Origin: Haematobia irritans
Taxonomy: Eukaryota; Arthropoda; Insecta; Diptera; Muscidae
Direction: 5' to 3'
NCBI RefSeq assembly: GCF_050003625.1
Contig: NC_134397.1
Span: 95,335,562-95,399,561, forward strand
DNA length: 64,000 bases
Position numbers and translations under genes: made by a program. Shown here piece by piece: positions 1 to 11,209 of the stretch (position 1 is its first letter; each line of letters opens with the position of its first letter). The notes under the pieces are model-generated. The model saw only the letters and a program-made list of their open reading frames with translations, had not been told where the DNA came from and searched no databases.

Positions 1-1037
1 GCGGATTTGTAGTTAAACTAAATCTTGTGTGAGTGACATTAATGCTTTTCACATTATTTCGATCACAATACTAAGAACAAATTATAAAATTGTGAAAATC
101 GTAAAATCCTCAGATTGAATTCTTTCATGTACGATTTCTATGAAAGAAGCTGTATCTTCTCTTATATACTTCTCAAAAACAATTTGCAATTTTTTAAAAC
201 TTTTGTGCGAAAACATGAAAGTTACATTTTCAGGTTATACACAAACTTATCAATATTGGAAGTATACTGAGAAAAAAGAACAAATGCGTTCACAGTTTTA
301 GAAATAACGAACCGGAAATATGTTTGTGTGAAGTTTTACGACATTATTTAAACGATTTTATTGGCAGATTCTCCAAGGAATTTCTTTTGTAAATTAAGGT
401 TTAATATGCACTTTAGCGGCGGCGGATCTTTCATTTTCACGAATACAAGGCTCTTTTTTTTAACAGCATTCTAATAAAAGTTTCGATTAATACATCATAC
501 CCATACACTTAAGATATTCTATACCGTATTTTATGATTTTTCTAACATGCGACAAACCTCTGACGAACGAACTAACAACACAAACTGATTCACTCGTAAC
601 TGAGAAATGTAAGATAGTCGAAATGGGGTAGGTGAGAAGCGTAATACCGAAATACAAAATCACCGTAAAATATGAATATACACTTGTAGGATGTCATGTT
701 ATGGTGAATGGTACCTCTGAACACACATTAGACTTGTCTGCAGTAGTTGCCAATGACCTTGGTCCCCCACCATCCGAGAAATACTTAAATGGGACCGAAA
801 CCATGTGTTAGAATACAAGCGAAGCAACAAGTAACTAAAAATCGACATCGACATTTTATGCGAAATAACCGAGATGAAATTCTTTTATATCAAAGAGTGT
901 TGTCTGTTTTTATTTTTATTGGAATGGATGGGTAATTGGTAAAGTGTGCTACATTGCCTATTGAATATTTTGACAAAATATGATATGAATAAAAAAGTTT
1001 ACTGGGATCCAAACATTTTAACCCCCCCCCCCCCCCC
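1..1037. other. AT-rich spacer with a poly-C run
   Basis: No gene is visible. Around 985 to 1021 the sequence resembles the terminus of a MITE family seen again at 33851 (it contains GGATCCAAACATTTTAA). A run of 16 C lies at 1022 to 1037, directly against a SINE/LINE tail fragment. Confidence 0.5.
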
Positions 1038-1705
1038 GTGTTATCGCAATGGACTGAATACACACAAAAAAAATTTTTTCTGATTCAATAACCAAATTAA
1101 TTGATCCAATTAATTTTTTAATTGAATTGTCTTCAATCACGAAAATGATAGTATCAATCACAGTTTTAATTGGGTATAGAAAAAATTCTTGATTAAAAAA
1201 TTAATTGATTTTTTCAGCAAATTTCAATTAATTTTTTAATTGATTCAATTAAAAATGTAATTGATGTTGATTGCAAAACTCAATTAATTTACTAATTAAA
1301 AAAGGTAACTATTTTGAATTACTTTCTGAATTGGCTTAGAGTTTTTATTTGAATTAGCAAAAGATTGCTTGAAATACATTTTTAATTAAAAATAAAAAAA
1401 TCAGCACTTTTTTTAACTGAATTAGTCTTCCGAATTTGATTAAAAATTGTTAATTATAATTGTATCAATTAATTTTTTAAATTAATTGTATCAATTAATT
1501 TGTTAATTAAAAATTTTAAAATTTTCAATCAATGACTTAATTAACTTAATGTTTCTATCATGATTAAAAAGTTAATTGTATCAATTAATTTATTAATTGA
1601 AAAAAATTTTAACTTCAATTAACTTTTTAATTGGAAATATTTTGGTGATATTTTTTTTTGTGTAGTCTAAGTGAACCTGAAACTATGTCGGGCAGCCAAT
1701 TTAAA
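1038..1705 (+). mobile_element. SINE/LINE 3' tail fragment split by a MITE
   Basis: The left piece (1038 to 1060) reads like the shared SINE/LINE tail, containing CAATGGACTGAATA. The right piece (from 1665) continues it with TCTAAGTGAACCTG and a degraded CGGGCAGCC. The break is filled by the MITE at 1061 to 1662. The TA at the junction is present on both sides, so this is one old tail fragment split by a later TA-targeting insertion. The body of the parent SINE or LINE is missing upstream. Confidence 0.7.
1061..1662 (+). mobile_element. MITE family C, AATTAATT-rich, TA target duplication
   Basis: The element begins CACACAAAAAAAATTTT and ends with the inverse, TTTTTTTTTGTG. TA dinucleotides at 1059-1060 and 1663-1664 are the apparent target duplication. 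The interior is built of repeated palindromic motifs such as AATTAATTTTTTAATTG. A shorter relative lies in opposite orientation at 25585 to 25827 and a fragment at 41815. No coding capacity is seen. It is probably a non-autonomous Tc1/mariner-type element; this class is inferred from the TA duplication and terminal repeats. Confidence 0.7.
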
Positions 1706-1711
1706 AATTAA

Positions 1712-1941
1712 GAAAAATCCATTACTTGTTTTAATTGACTTAGACTTTCGAGGTTGATTAAAAAGTAAATTGTATCAATTAATTTTTTAATTAAAAATTT
1801 TAAAATGTTCAATCATAGACTTAATTAACTTAATGTTTCTATATTGATTAAAAAGTTAATTGTATTAATTAAATTATTAATTGAAACATTTTTATCTTCA
1901 ATTTTTAACTGGAAATTTTTTTGGTAATATATTTTTCGGTG
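1712..1941 (+). repeat. Partial second copy of MITE family C
   Basis: This segment repeats, with about the same spacing, the right half of the element just upstream (1395 to 1662). Shared blocks include TTCAATCA, ACTTAATTAACTTAATGTTT and GATTAAAAAGTTAATTG. It ends in TTTTTCGGTG followed by TA. The left half is absent, so it is a truncated insertion or a local duplication. Confidence 0.55.
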
Positions 1942-2334
1942 TAGGTCCTATAAAATTAGGATACACACTTCATTTACGGAATAGTCTTGCCTATTCATTT
2001 ATTTTTGGAATATATTTACAAAGTCATTCGTTGGAAAATACGTTTTTAATTAAAAATTCAATTTCAAAGTAAAAACTCATTCCTTAATTTCAGAAAAAAA
2101 ACTTACAAAAATGTGTATATAATGTCAAAAAACATAAAATAAAGTATATAATATCCTGAAAGAAAAATAATTTATTTTCAGAAATTTGCACTGAAAAACA
2201 TATCACTAATATTATTTGAATAAAAAAATTAATTAAAATTAATAAAAATTCAATAAAAAATTAATTTATTCAATTATATTTTTTAACAAAAACGTATTTA
2301 GAATATTTATATTTATACACGTATTTATACACGG

Positions 2335-2538
2335 AATCCTTCCTACTTATATAATAGACTAAAATTTGCCAGATCATCTAGAGGAAAGAACCTCATACAA
2401 ATGCCATTCCGTCGAATTTCATCACAAAAATTTTTTCTCGTACGATCAATCCGTCTTTGGAATCAACTACCAAATGTTATAGCAACGCACGGTGTTTTAA
2501 GAAAAAGCTTTTTTTCACATTTAGCTCAAGGTAGATAA
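2335..2538 (+). pseudogene. Non-LTR retrotransposon reverse transcriptase, C-terminal remnant
   Basis: An open stretch of 67 codons ending in TAA at 2536-2538 reads like the very end of a LINE ORF2. It starts with NPSYLYNRLKFARSSRGKN and contains VRSIRLWNQLPNVIA, a pattern typical of the region after the thumb domain in CR1/Jockey-like reverse transcriptases. The catalytic domain is absent, so this is a 5'-truncated copy. It resembles in type, but not in detail, the larger minus-strand remnant at 35.97 to 37.4 kb. The downstream 60 bases may be its 3' UTR. Clade assignment is inference. Confidence 0.6.
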
Positions 2539-2654
2539 ATATTGTGTTTAGTCCATGTTATTAAATTGTTTGCATCTTTGGCTTCGTATTAATTTTAAAT
2601 GTTAATTTTATTTTATTTATGTAGTCTAAATGATTGGCCAGATGTTGCAACAAT

Positions 2655-3075
2655 AGGGCTGTTTTCTTTTTGCACTGGATAAGCTAACCAGTCACGGACT
2701 AAAAGAAAGCAGAGTACTCGTTTATCCAGGACATCTCCAAGAAATATGCAACACTGTCATCAGCTGTTTAAAAACAATCACAGAAAACAAGTGAAATCTT
2801 ACATTTTTAATGTATGAAATGCTCAAATAGTTATAAATATGTACTGCTGCAATTATTTATGACACTGTATCACTTTCAATTTCATGTTTTTCGATCAATT
2901 AGTCACAATAAATTGCTATTGTGAGTCTAAAAAGCGTCACTTTATCAAAATGCAATCTGGCAACATCGACGCGACTTGCACTGATGAGATGTTCTGGATA
3001 GAACACCAGTGCAACGATGTTCTGGATAGCCCCTACAAGTGCTGCAACCAGTGCTAAACGAAAAAAGACCTAATA
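2655..3075. mobile_element. Possible short inverted-repeat element
   Basis: The left side has TTTTCTTTTTGCACTGGA. The right side, read on the minus strand, has CTTTTTTCGTTTAGCACTGG. These could be imperfect terminal repeats of a roughly 420-bp non-autonomous element. The interior has a direct repeat of GATGTTCTGGATAG. No clear target duplication was found. Confidence 0.3.
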
Positions 3076-4658
3076 TTAGAGTCCAATATAAGCGATCCTT
3101 AAATAATAAATATTGTCTCGAATATGCAAACTATAGCAATCTAATAAATTGAGTTTTCTATACATCTTTTCGTAGACCATGAAATAAAGAAAACATTAAC
3201 AGATCTATTAAGACAAACAACATTGAACAGGCATTACTGATTTACGATTTTTCAGAGGGTTCGAATATAAATGATTTTAAATCTTTAATTCATATGCTAA
3301 TTTACTTTTGTGGGTCAAATTGAAAAAAATAATTCAACTATGAAATGTTTGTTAGATCCATAAGCCTGGATCATTTCACAATCTAAAAATTCATATTGAT
3401 TAAGAACAAAAAAATTTATGCAATTGGAAAAAATGTAACAAGGCTTATTTACAAGTCGCAATCATTGCTAAAGCCCCATTGTACACGTTAAAAATATCAT
3501 ACTTAGTGAGAATCCTAACAGGTACATCAGATCAGCTTAAAATTCAGAATGTGCAGTTACTATCTGTCTGTCTCTGACTGCCATTCAAAAATGGTTCATA
3601 TTGGTCCATAATATGCTTCCTTATTAGGCTCCCTTTCTGACTCAGTTGGAGATATCAAACAAACATACGTTAAGATATTCCTCCAAATCCCTCAATCCAA
3701 GATAGCAAAGGAACGGTTGTTAACAATCTTGAAAGCCCTAAGGGTCATCCATATGAATCTACGCAATTTAAAAGTGGTTTCGGGTTTTGTACCGAAAATC
3801 ATTTTATTTTGGTGGTTACGTTTTCCTCATACAAAAAATCAAGTTCTAAACATAAGTTTTCCTCCAAAACACGTCAATTTTGTGATGCAAACGCCCCTAA
3901 TTTGGAATATGTTCTGACTGAACATACTCTTTTCAAAATATATGTCAAATTATTAAAATAAATTTCATAGAATAAGCGAATAAAAATAACTTAAAAAATA
4001 TTTCCCTTTGCGATTACGGTATTTATTTGAACAAACGGTGCATATATTTGAATTTAGAGTGAATGGGAATTTCGAGTTTCTATGGCATCCGTCAAACTAA
4101 AATATCTCAACTCGGTGTGAACGGTGAAATGTTTTGGAAAAACGAATGAGGAAAACGAGTCAGTGGGAACATAGCATTAATCTATGTTCACTTTTACGAC
4201 AAAAGCAAAACATCATTCATCTTCGTGAATAGGGTTGTTAACTTTCCCAGTTATTATGCGCAAACTTTTTTTATTATTAAGGAATCCCGCCAAAAAATTG
4301 ATTAGCTTAATTCAATGTTATTAACAAAAGACAACAATGGAACATAAGAGTAAATTAAAAAGCATTTTCATATTGCTATCATACTTAATGAACAATTAGA
4401 CCAACTCAACAATATGAAGAAAAGAAAAAAAATTATGAAAAAATAAATTAAAGAGCAATTTCATATCGCTGCATTACTCAGCAAACCATTTTATTATGAT
4501 TAGATTAGGTATATTTTCGTAAACTTGCGTTAATCCTTTTGTTTTTCTTCGTTTTAAGTAACTTCTTAAAAATATATTAAGGCATCCAAATTTTTATCAG
4601 ATAAACGCGATCTTGTCATATTATCGACGGACCATTTATCATTGTTTTTTTATTTTAA
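3076..4658. other. AT-rich spacer, no gene recognised
   Basis: Only short chance reading frames are present. No RNA gene or transposon terminus was recognised. Confidence 0.4.
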
Positions 4659-5359
4659 GGCCGGTACTCTGTTTGTTGGTGCGAAAAAAGTTCCCCCAAT
4701 CATTGTTTCGCGTTGAAAAATTATAGTGTTGACAATATATTTTGAAGGAAAAAACGGCCATTTTGGAACTTTTTCGCGTTTATCTCACAACATAGCAAAA
4801 TGTCACGAAATTATTACATATACATACGCAACTAGTGGCTCGATTTACTAATACTTAAATTGAAAAAGAAGAAGCAGAAGTTATTTTACAAATAACTTTG
4901 GATTTAAAAAATCTAATTTTACAATGCTGCATTTTATTTTTTGGAACATAGCAATTAATTCTTGTGATTCCATTCATTGCTACCCCGGTACTATACATGT
5001 TGGTTGAAGTGCTAATGCTTGTTTTGCAACATCAATTGCTGTGCTCCTTTTGTTAACATTTTGTTTTGTGTTTGTTATCCCGATGCCCAGTACAAATGAA
5101 ACGATTGTAAAATATAACATAATTCACCAAATAAAGCTTTTATTTTGTTAACATTTGTGTTTAAATTTCATGTTTTTTCTTATAAATTCACAATAATCAG
5201 TGCAAATGGCGCCATGTTATGAAAATACTGACTGATCGATTTACGTCAATTTTTCAACACGAAAAAACAAAGTATAACAAATGGAAAAAATTTCGCTAGT
5301 TTTTCGCATTTTTGGTTTTGTATGGAGTTTCAACGCGAAAACCGAACAGAGTACCAGCC
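4659..5359. mobile_element. Non-autonomous TIR element, GGYYGGTACTCTG ends
   Basis: The left end reads GGCCGGTACTCTGTTTG and the right end, on the minus strand, GGCTGGTACTCTGTTCGG. Subterminal inverted repeats follow: TTTCGCGTTGAAA near the left end and TTTCAACGCGAAA near the right end. The interior is AT-rich with no transposase. A second CCGGTACTATAC motif at about 4985 may mark an internal repeat or nested piece. Target duplication is unclear, so the superfamily is left open. Confidence 0.6.
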
Positions 5360-5652
5360 TTTATGTGGCACCAATTCCATTTTATTGTTCAAAGGAGAAC
5401 CTTATCGTTTACTCCGATTTTTGATTTGAAATTTGAAATTGTGCTTTTTATAAAATATAAAAAATATAAATTAATAATAAATTCTTACTCAAGGTGTACC
5501 ATAAATGTTTATTAATGTAATTTGTGGGGTATGAAATCTAAGGGCCGTTTACACTGAATGAAGACTCCAATTTATTAATAAATAATGCTAAAAAGCCGAA
5601 AAATCCCGGTTGACAGCCCTAATCTTGACTTGATTAACGTAAATGATATTAA

Positions 5653-6741
5653 ACAGGTTAGCTGATAAGTCCCCGGTCTGACATATAGATGGCGTCGCTA
5701 GTATTAAATGCATTTTATTTTTATATAGTACCAACCTTCAAATGATTCGTGTCAAAATTTGACGTCTGTAAGTCAATTAGTTTGTGAGATAGAGCGTCTT
5801 TTGTGAAGCAACTTTTGTTATTGTGAAAAAAATGGAAAAAAAGGAATTTCGTGTTTTGATAAAATACTGTTTTCTGAAGGGGAAAAATACGGTGGAAGCA
5901 AAAACTTGGCTTGCTAATCAGTTTCCGGACTCTGCCCCAGGGAAATCAACAATAATTGATTGGTATGCAAAATTCAAGCGTTGTGAAATGAGCACGGAGA
6001 ACGGTGAACACAGTGGACGCCGGAAAGAGGTGGTTACCAACGAAAACATCAAAAAAATCCACAAAATGATTTTGAATGACCGTAAAAAGAAGTTGATCGA
6101 TATAGCATAGGCCTTAAATGGATGAAACATGGCTCCATCACTACACTCCTGGGTCGAATCGGCAGTCGGCTGAGTGGACAGCAACCGGTGAACCGTCTCC
6201 GAAGCGGGGAAAGACTCAAAAGTCCGCTGGCAAAGTAATGGCCTCTGTTTTGTTGGGATGCGCATTGAATAATTTTTATCGATTATCTTGAGAAGGGAAA
6301 ACCCATCAACAGTGTCTATTATATGGCGTTATTGGAGCGTTTGAAGGTCGAAATCGCGGCAAAACGGCCCCATATGAAGAAGAACAAAGTGTTGTTCCGC
6401 CAAGACAACGCACCGTGCCACTAGTCATTGAGAACGATGGCAAAAATTCATGAATTGGGCTTCGAATTGCTTCCCCACCCACCGTATTCTCCAGATCTGG
6501 CCCCCAGCGACTTTTTCTTGTTCTCAGACCCCAAAAGGATGCTCGCAGGAAAAAAAATTGGCTGAGGACTATTTTGAAGCAAAACCGAAGGAGTACTACC
6601 AAAATGGTATCAAAAAATTGGAAGGTCGGTATAATCGTTGTATCGCTCTTGAAGGGAACTATGTTGAATAATAAAAACGAATTTTGACAAAAAGAATATG
6701 TTTTTTTTTTTGTTAGACCGGGGACTTATCAGCCAACCTGT
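5653..6741 (+). mobile_element. Himar1-like mariner, internally deleted
   Basis: Both ends carry the irritans-subfamily terminal repeat: ACAGGTTAGCTGATAAGTCC at the left and the inverse of ACAGGTTGGCTGATAAGTCC at the right. TA follows the right end; the left flank reads TTAA, so the TA duplication there is imperfect or altered by one base. The element is about 1.09 kb, shorter than the usual 1.3 kb, because part of the transposase gene is missing. The 5' UTR and the start of the gene closely resemble horn-fly Himar1. Confidence 0.92.
5832..6671 (+). pseudogene. Mariner transposase (irritans/Himar1 type), inactivated
   Basis: The likely start is ATG at 5832, giving MEKKEFRVLIKYCFLKGKN. The N-terminal DNA-binding region is open to about residue 92 and stops at 6110. 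About 70 codons are then missing compared with the family (inferred from about 345 residues), and the catalytic region resumes in another frame at MDETWLHHYTPG (6118). The three acidic residues are still visible: Asp codons at 6121, 6404 and 6509. The last two are separated by 34 codons, as in DD34D mariners. Further damage includes a frameshift after KVMASV, a stop at 6422-6424 and another frameshift near 6530. The C-terminus EGNYVE and stop at 6671 are intact. No functional protein is expected. Confidence 0.9.
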
Positions 6742-6839
6742 TATAATACTATACAGGCAGTATTTTAAAAATGTACACTCTGTACACATAAAATGGAGCA
6801 TTTTTCCAGAAAAGAAAACACCATTATTCATCAGTGCAT

Positions 6840-6935
6840 TGTATAAAAATTTATTTATTTATTACTTAATTTATTATAATAAGAAATTATAATAAACTTA
6901 TTTATAGGGGCACTAGCAACTAGAGGCTATCGGCC
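6840..6935 (-). repeat. LINE 3' end (AATAAATA tail), minus strand
   Basis: On the minus strand the segment reads GATAGCCTCTAGTTGCTAGTG followed by an AT-rich stretch ending in TAATAAATAAATA. The same 3' end occurs on the plus strand at 41521. The pattern resembles the end of the LINE at 35.97 kb. Only the tail is present. Confidence 0.5.
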
Positions 6936-7904
6936 TCCTTTTCATTTTTATCGAAATATGAGAAATCATTGTACAAAGAGTAGTGTAATAAAATATTTTC
7001 TGTGGTAATTAGTGAAACAGATGTTTCATAAAAATGAAGAAATCCGGTCAACCGATTTTCATAAACCGGTTTTTGTAACACCGATTAACCGGTATCTGTC
7101 CTAGTGATATTCTTATCTTCCTCTCTAAAATAAACCAAAAAGGAAACTTTCCCCTAGTCTATCATAAGAAAAACATATAGTTGATACCTTTTTGTTTGCT
7201 GTGTATATCACGTGTTCTCAGACGAAATCACTTTACTTGGCACCCCACTTCTTATGGCTGCAGTCAAAGTTTTTGCCATTGACAGAAATGCAATTCAAAT
7301 GAATGCAGAAAAATTACTATAAATGATGTATAAATAATGGCTTATATTTGATTGCTGAAACTTAGAATGGTATTGTGTTGACATTTTCACTGTCTGCCTT
7401 TTTGCTGTCATTTCCTCTGCGCTTTTTGCGAACGTGTATAGATGAAGAACCTGGAACAGATGTCATTCTTATTGATTCCTAGAAACGCGTGCTGTTATTT
7501 ATGTTTGTTACTGTAAAATGTCTTAATATCAGCATACAGGAATAACGTGTCCTTAGACAGTTTATATCTGTATGGGGTTTTAAATGTTTTTTTTATATAT
7601 ATTAAAAACTAAGCAAAGAAATAGTTATGAATGATGTAAAAGATTCTAAGAAATTTATTGATTCCTGCGATTAAGGCCCTTGAGAATTTAAGAGCAATTA
7701 AACTAAAACTTTATTTATATATCATACACACTACACTGAATCAGTCCAGTTCTTGATTGGATCAATTAACAGTTTACTTGCCTTGGCTTGACTGATATTA
7801 TCATTCACGTGACAACAATATCTATATAATAGTATATAGCATCAATTAATTTTGTAAGTGTAGAAAAAAAATTTTTTTCTGTGATTGTCAACTATCAATA
7901 AAGT
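6936..7904. other. AT-rich spacer with short repeat hints
   Basis: At 7036 to 7100 an AACCGGT/ACCGATTAACCGG block resembles one at 20.5 kb. A stretch at 7735 to 7862 starting CACTGAATCAG and ending AAGTGTAG could be a decayed MITE. No gene is recognised. Confidence 0.35.
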
Positions 7905-8012
7905 TTAAATAAATATTAAGTTATTTATTTATAACTAATTTATATCAAATACAAAATTAGTATAAAATAGAAATAGAGAAAGCATTGGCAACTGAGGCCA
8001 TCAGCTCAATTA
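7905..8012 (-). repeat. Second LINE 3' end fragment, minus strand
   Basis: On the minus strand it reads GATGGCCTCAGTTGCCAATGC followed by an A/T-rich tail with TAAATAAATA motifs. This is similar in layout to the fragment at 6840 but diverged from it. It abuts the mini-me-like element starting at 8051. Confidence 0.4.
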
Positions 8013-8343
8013 TGGTATTATTATTTATTATTGCTATTTATTATTATTTTTATACCCTCCATCATAGGATGGGGGTATATTAACTTTGTCATTCCGTTTG
8101 TAACACATCGAAATATTGCTCTAAGACCCCATAAAGTATATATATTCTGGGTCGTGGTGAAATTCTGAGTCGATCTAAGCATGTCCGTCCGTCCGTCTGT
8201 TGAAATCACGCTAACTTCCGAACGAAACAAGCTATCGACTTGAAACTTGGCACAAGTAGTTGTTATCGATGTAGGTCGGATGGTATTGAAAATGGGCCAT
8301 ATCGGTCCACTTTTACGTATAGCCCCCATATAAAGGGACCCAC

Positions 8344-9660
8344 AGATTTGGCTTGTGGAGCCTCTAACAGAACCATATTTCATCCGATCCGGCTGAAATT
8401 TGGTATATGGTGTTGGTATATGGTCTCTAACAATCATGCAAAAATTGGTCCACATCGGTCCATAATTATATATAGCCCCCATATAAACCGATCCCCAGAT
8501 TTGGCTTGTGGAGCCTCTATGAGAAGCATAATTCATCCGATCCGGCTGAAATTTGGTATATGGTGTTGGTATATGGTCTCTAACAATCATGCAAAACTTG
8601 GTCCACATCGGTCCATAATTATATATAGCCCCCATATTAACCGATCCCCAGATTTGGCTTGCGGAGCCTCAAAGAGAAGCAAATTTCATCCGATCCGGCT
8701 GAAATTTGGTACATGATGTTGGTATATGGTCTCTAACAACCATGCAAAAATTGGTCCATATCGGTCCTTAATTATATATAGCTCCCATATAAACCGATCC
8801 CCAGATTTGGCTTGTGGAGCCTCTAAGAGAAGCATATTTCATCCGATCCGGCTGAAATTTGGTACATGGTGTTGGTATATGGTCTCTAACAATCATTCAA
8901 AAATTGGTCCACATCGGTCCATAATTATATATAGCCCCCATATAAACCGATCCCCAGATTTGGCTTGCGGAGCCTCAAAGAGAAGCAAATTTCATCCGAT
9001 CCGGCTGAAATTTGGTACATGATGATGGTATATGGTCTCTAACAACCATGCAAAAATTGGTCCACATCGGTTCATAATTATATATAGACCCCATATAAAC
9101 CGATCTCCAGATTTTGTTTGCGAAGCCTCAAAGAGAAGCAAATTGCATCCGATCCGGCTGAAATTTGTTACGTGGTATTGGTATATGGTCTCTAACAACC
9201 GTGCAAAAATTGGTCCACATCGGTCCATAATTATATATAGCGCCCATATAAACCGATCCCCAGATTTGGGTTGCGAAGCTTCAAAGAGAAGCAAATTTCA
9301 TCCGATCCGCCTGAAATTTGGTACATGATATTGCTATATGGTCTCTAACAACCATGCAAAAATTGGTCCACATCGGTTCATAATTATATATAGCCCCCAT
9401 ATAAGCCGATCCCCAGATTTGGCTTGCGAAGTCTCCAAGAGAAGCAAATTTCATCCAATCTGGTTGTAATTTTGAACATGGTGTTAGTATATGATCTTTA
9501 ACAACCGTGCCAGAATTGGTCCATATCGGTCCATAATTATATATAGCCCCCATATAAAACTTTCTCCAGATTTGACCTCCGGAGCCTCTTGGAGGAGCAA
9601 AATTCATCAGATCCGGTTCAAATTAGGAACGTGGTGTTAGTATATGGTCGCTAACAACCA
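8344..9660 (+). repeat. Tandem array, exact 153-bp period, about nine units
   Basis: The landmark AGATTTGG (or a close variant) recurs at 8344, 8497, 8650, 8803, 8956, 9109, 9262, 9415 and 9568, so every step is exactly 153 bases. Each unit contains TTCATCCGATCCGGCTGAAA, TATGGTCTCTAACAA, AAAATTGGTCCACATCGGT and CCCCCATATAAACCGATCC. Later units are more diverged. Because 153 is a multiple of three, open frames run across units on both strands; they are not genes. Confidence 0.95.
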
Positions 9661-9734
9661 TACCAAAATTGGTCCAATCACACAAAAATTGGTCCATATC
9701 GGTTCATAATCATGGTTGCCACTAGAGCCAAAAA

Positions 9735-10020
9735 TAACCTACCAAAATTTTATTTATATAGAAAATTTTGTAAAAATTTTGAGAAAGATTTTCAAAATTT
9801 TATTTCTATAGAAAATTTTGTTCAAATTTTATTCGGTTCATAATCATGGTTGCCACTCGAGCCAAAAATAATCTACCAAGATTTTATTTCTATACAATAT
9901 TTTGTCAAAAGTTTATTTCTATAGAAAATTTTGTCAAAATTTTTATTTTTATAGAAAATTTTGTGAAAATTTTGTTAAAATTTTATTTCTGTAGAAAATT
10001 TTGTCAAAATGTTATGTCTA
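9735..10020 (+). repeat. Short-period array, AAAATTTTATTTCTATAGA units
   Basis: A motif of roughly 29 to 30 bases built around TTTATTTCTATAGAAAATTT and TTGTCAAA is repeated several times. Two larger blocks begin with CATGGTTGCCACT (9714 and 9847), so there is also a higher-order repeat of about 133 bases. It lies between the 153-bp array and the right end of the same element. Confidence 0.8.
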
Positions 10021-10269
10021 CTTTGTCAAACTGAATTATATACGTATTGGATCGATCTTTTTTGATTTAATATATACCACGTATGGACTTACATACAATT
10101 TAGAAGATGGTGTTAGGAGGTTTTAAGATACCTTGCCATCGGCAAGCGTTACCGCAACTTAAGTAATTCGATTGTGGATGGCAGTGTTTAGAAGAAATTT
10201 CTACGCAATCCATGATGGAGGGTACATAAGCTTCGGCCTGGCCGAACTTACGGCCGTATATACTTGTTT

Positions 10270-11209
10270 CTTCTCGAATAGATGGTAATATTCGCTAAGG
10301 TATTTATCAGTTAATAACACAGTTTGTGCGCAACTTGCAATTTGCCTCGCATATTGATAGAAATGTGATTTTACCCATAGTTGTAGACCGATGGGTCATT
10401 CACAACCCTCAATAATTTCCTTTACACGATAACCTAAAACTATGCCCGCTGCCGGTGACACCGAAATTTCTACATGTGATTTGTGTTTTTTTTTTCATGC
10501 CGACTTTTCCCCTTTTTGGGATGGCAAAATGCTAATACATTATTACTAAATTGGCTTACTTTAGTGTGGGGCTATTTTGGTCGTTTAAGATCGACGAAAA
10601 ATTACAGGAAATTGATATTAGGAAATCACAACTTGGAAATTTTCATGAACGAATTGAAAATCGAATTTTTACTAAACTTTGTCCAGACAAAAAATGAAGT
10701 CGCTTTTTTAAATTCAAATTCGACTATTTTTATATTTTTTAGAAAATTCACCTTAATCGATTAATCGAGCTACATGTAGACAGTGTTACCTATATTATTC
10801 TTACTCTTGTCCTCAAATTATGACTCTTATGACCAATTTAAATTAAAGTTCCTCAGAAAAGTTCTACATACTGCAGGATAAAATTGGTTGGTAGAACAAT
10901 ATTATCAATATGATCACTTCTATAATTATGTGTTATATTGTCCAAATCAGTGATGAGTCCTCACAAAATGATTTAACAATTCTAGAAGAAATTATTAGCC
11001 AAGGTTAAAGTAAAAGCGCGATTTATTGTCAGGCTCACTTTGACTATTCAGTCCATTGTGATAAATTCTTAGTCAAGCTGAGTATAATTGAAAATTAGAG
11101 CTTGAGCACTCAAAATAAAATCCTGTGTCCGTTGCTAGTCCAAATACAGCAGTTACACACTTTTTTTGCTGTTTTATTTTTTTTTTATTTGCCGATTCGC
11201 TGTTCTTTT
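10270..11209. other. Spacer with a SINE/LINE tail scrap
   Basis: No gene is recognised. At 11038 to 11062 the minus strand carries a short remnant of the SINE/LINE tail (CACAATGGACTGAATAGTC). Confidence 0.45.

Larger units (their letters stand above)
8051..10269 (+). mobile_element. Mini-me/DINE-1-like element with tandem-repeat core
   Basis: The left end is a short hairpin, TATACCCTCCATC-ATAG-GATGGGGGTATA. It is followed by the GTCCGTCCGTCTG motif (about 8188). The right end has a hairpin TTCGGCC-T-GGCCGAA followed by ATACTTGTTT. The core is a large 153-bp tandem array and a second short-period array. This architecture (hairpin ends, GTCY microsatellite, tandem core) is that of dipteran mini-me/DINE-1 elements, often linked to Helentrons; the link is inference. 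No transposase is encoded. Long open frames here are by-products of the repeat. Confidence 0.7.

Noticed and set aside
5918..6602. Minus-strand frames opposite the mariner
   Set aside because: They are shadows of the transposase gene on the plus strand.
8021..9607. Several open frames of about 100 to 204 codons on both strands
   Set aside because: They run through the 153-bp array, whose period is a multiple of three. They occur on both strands and share the repeat, so they are not genes.
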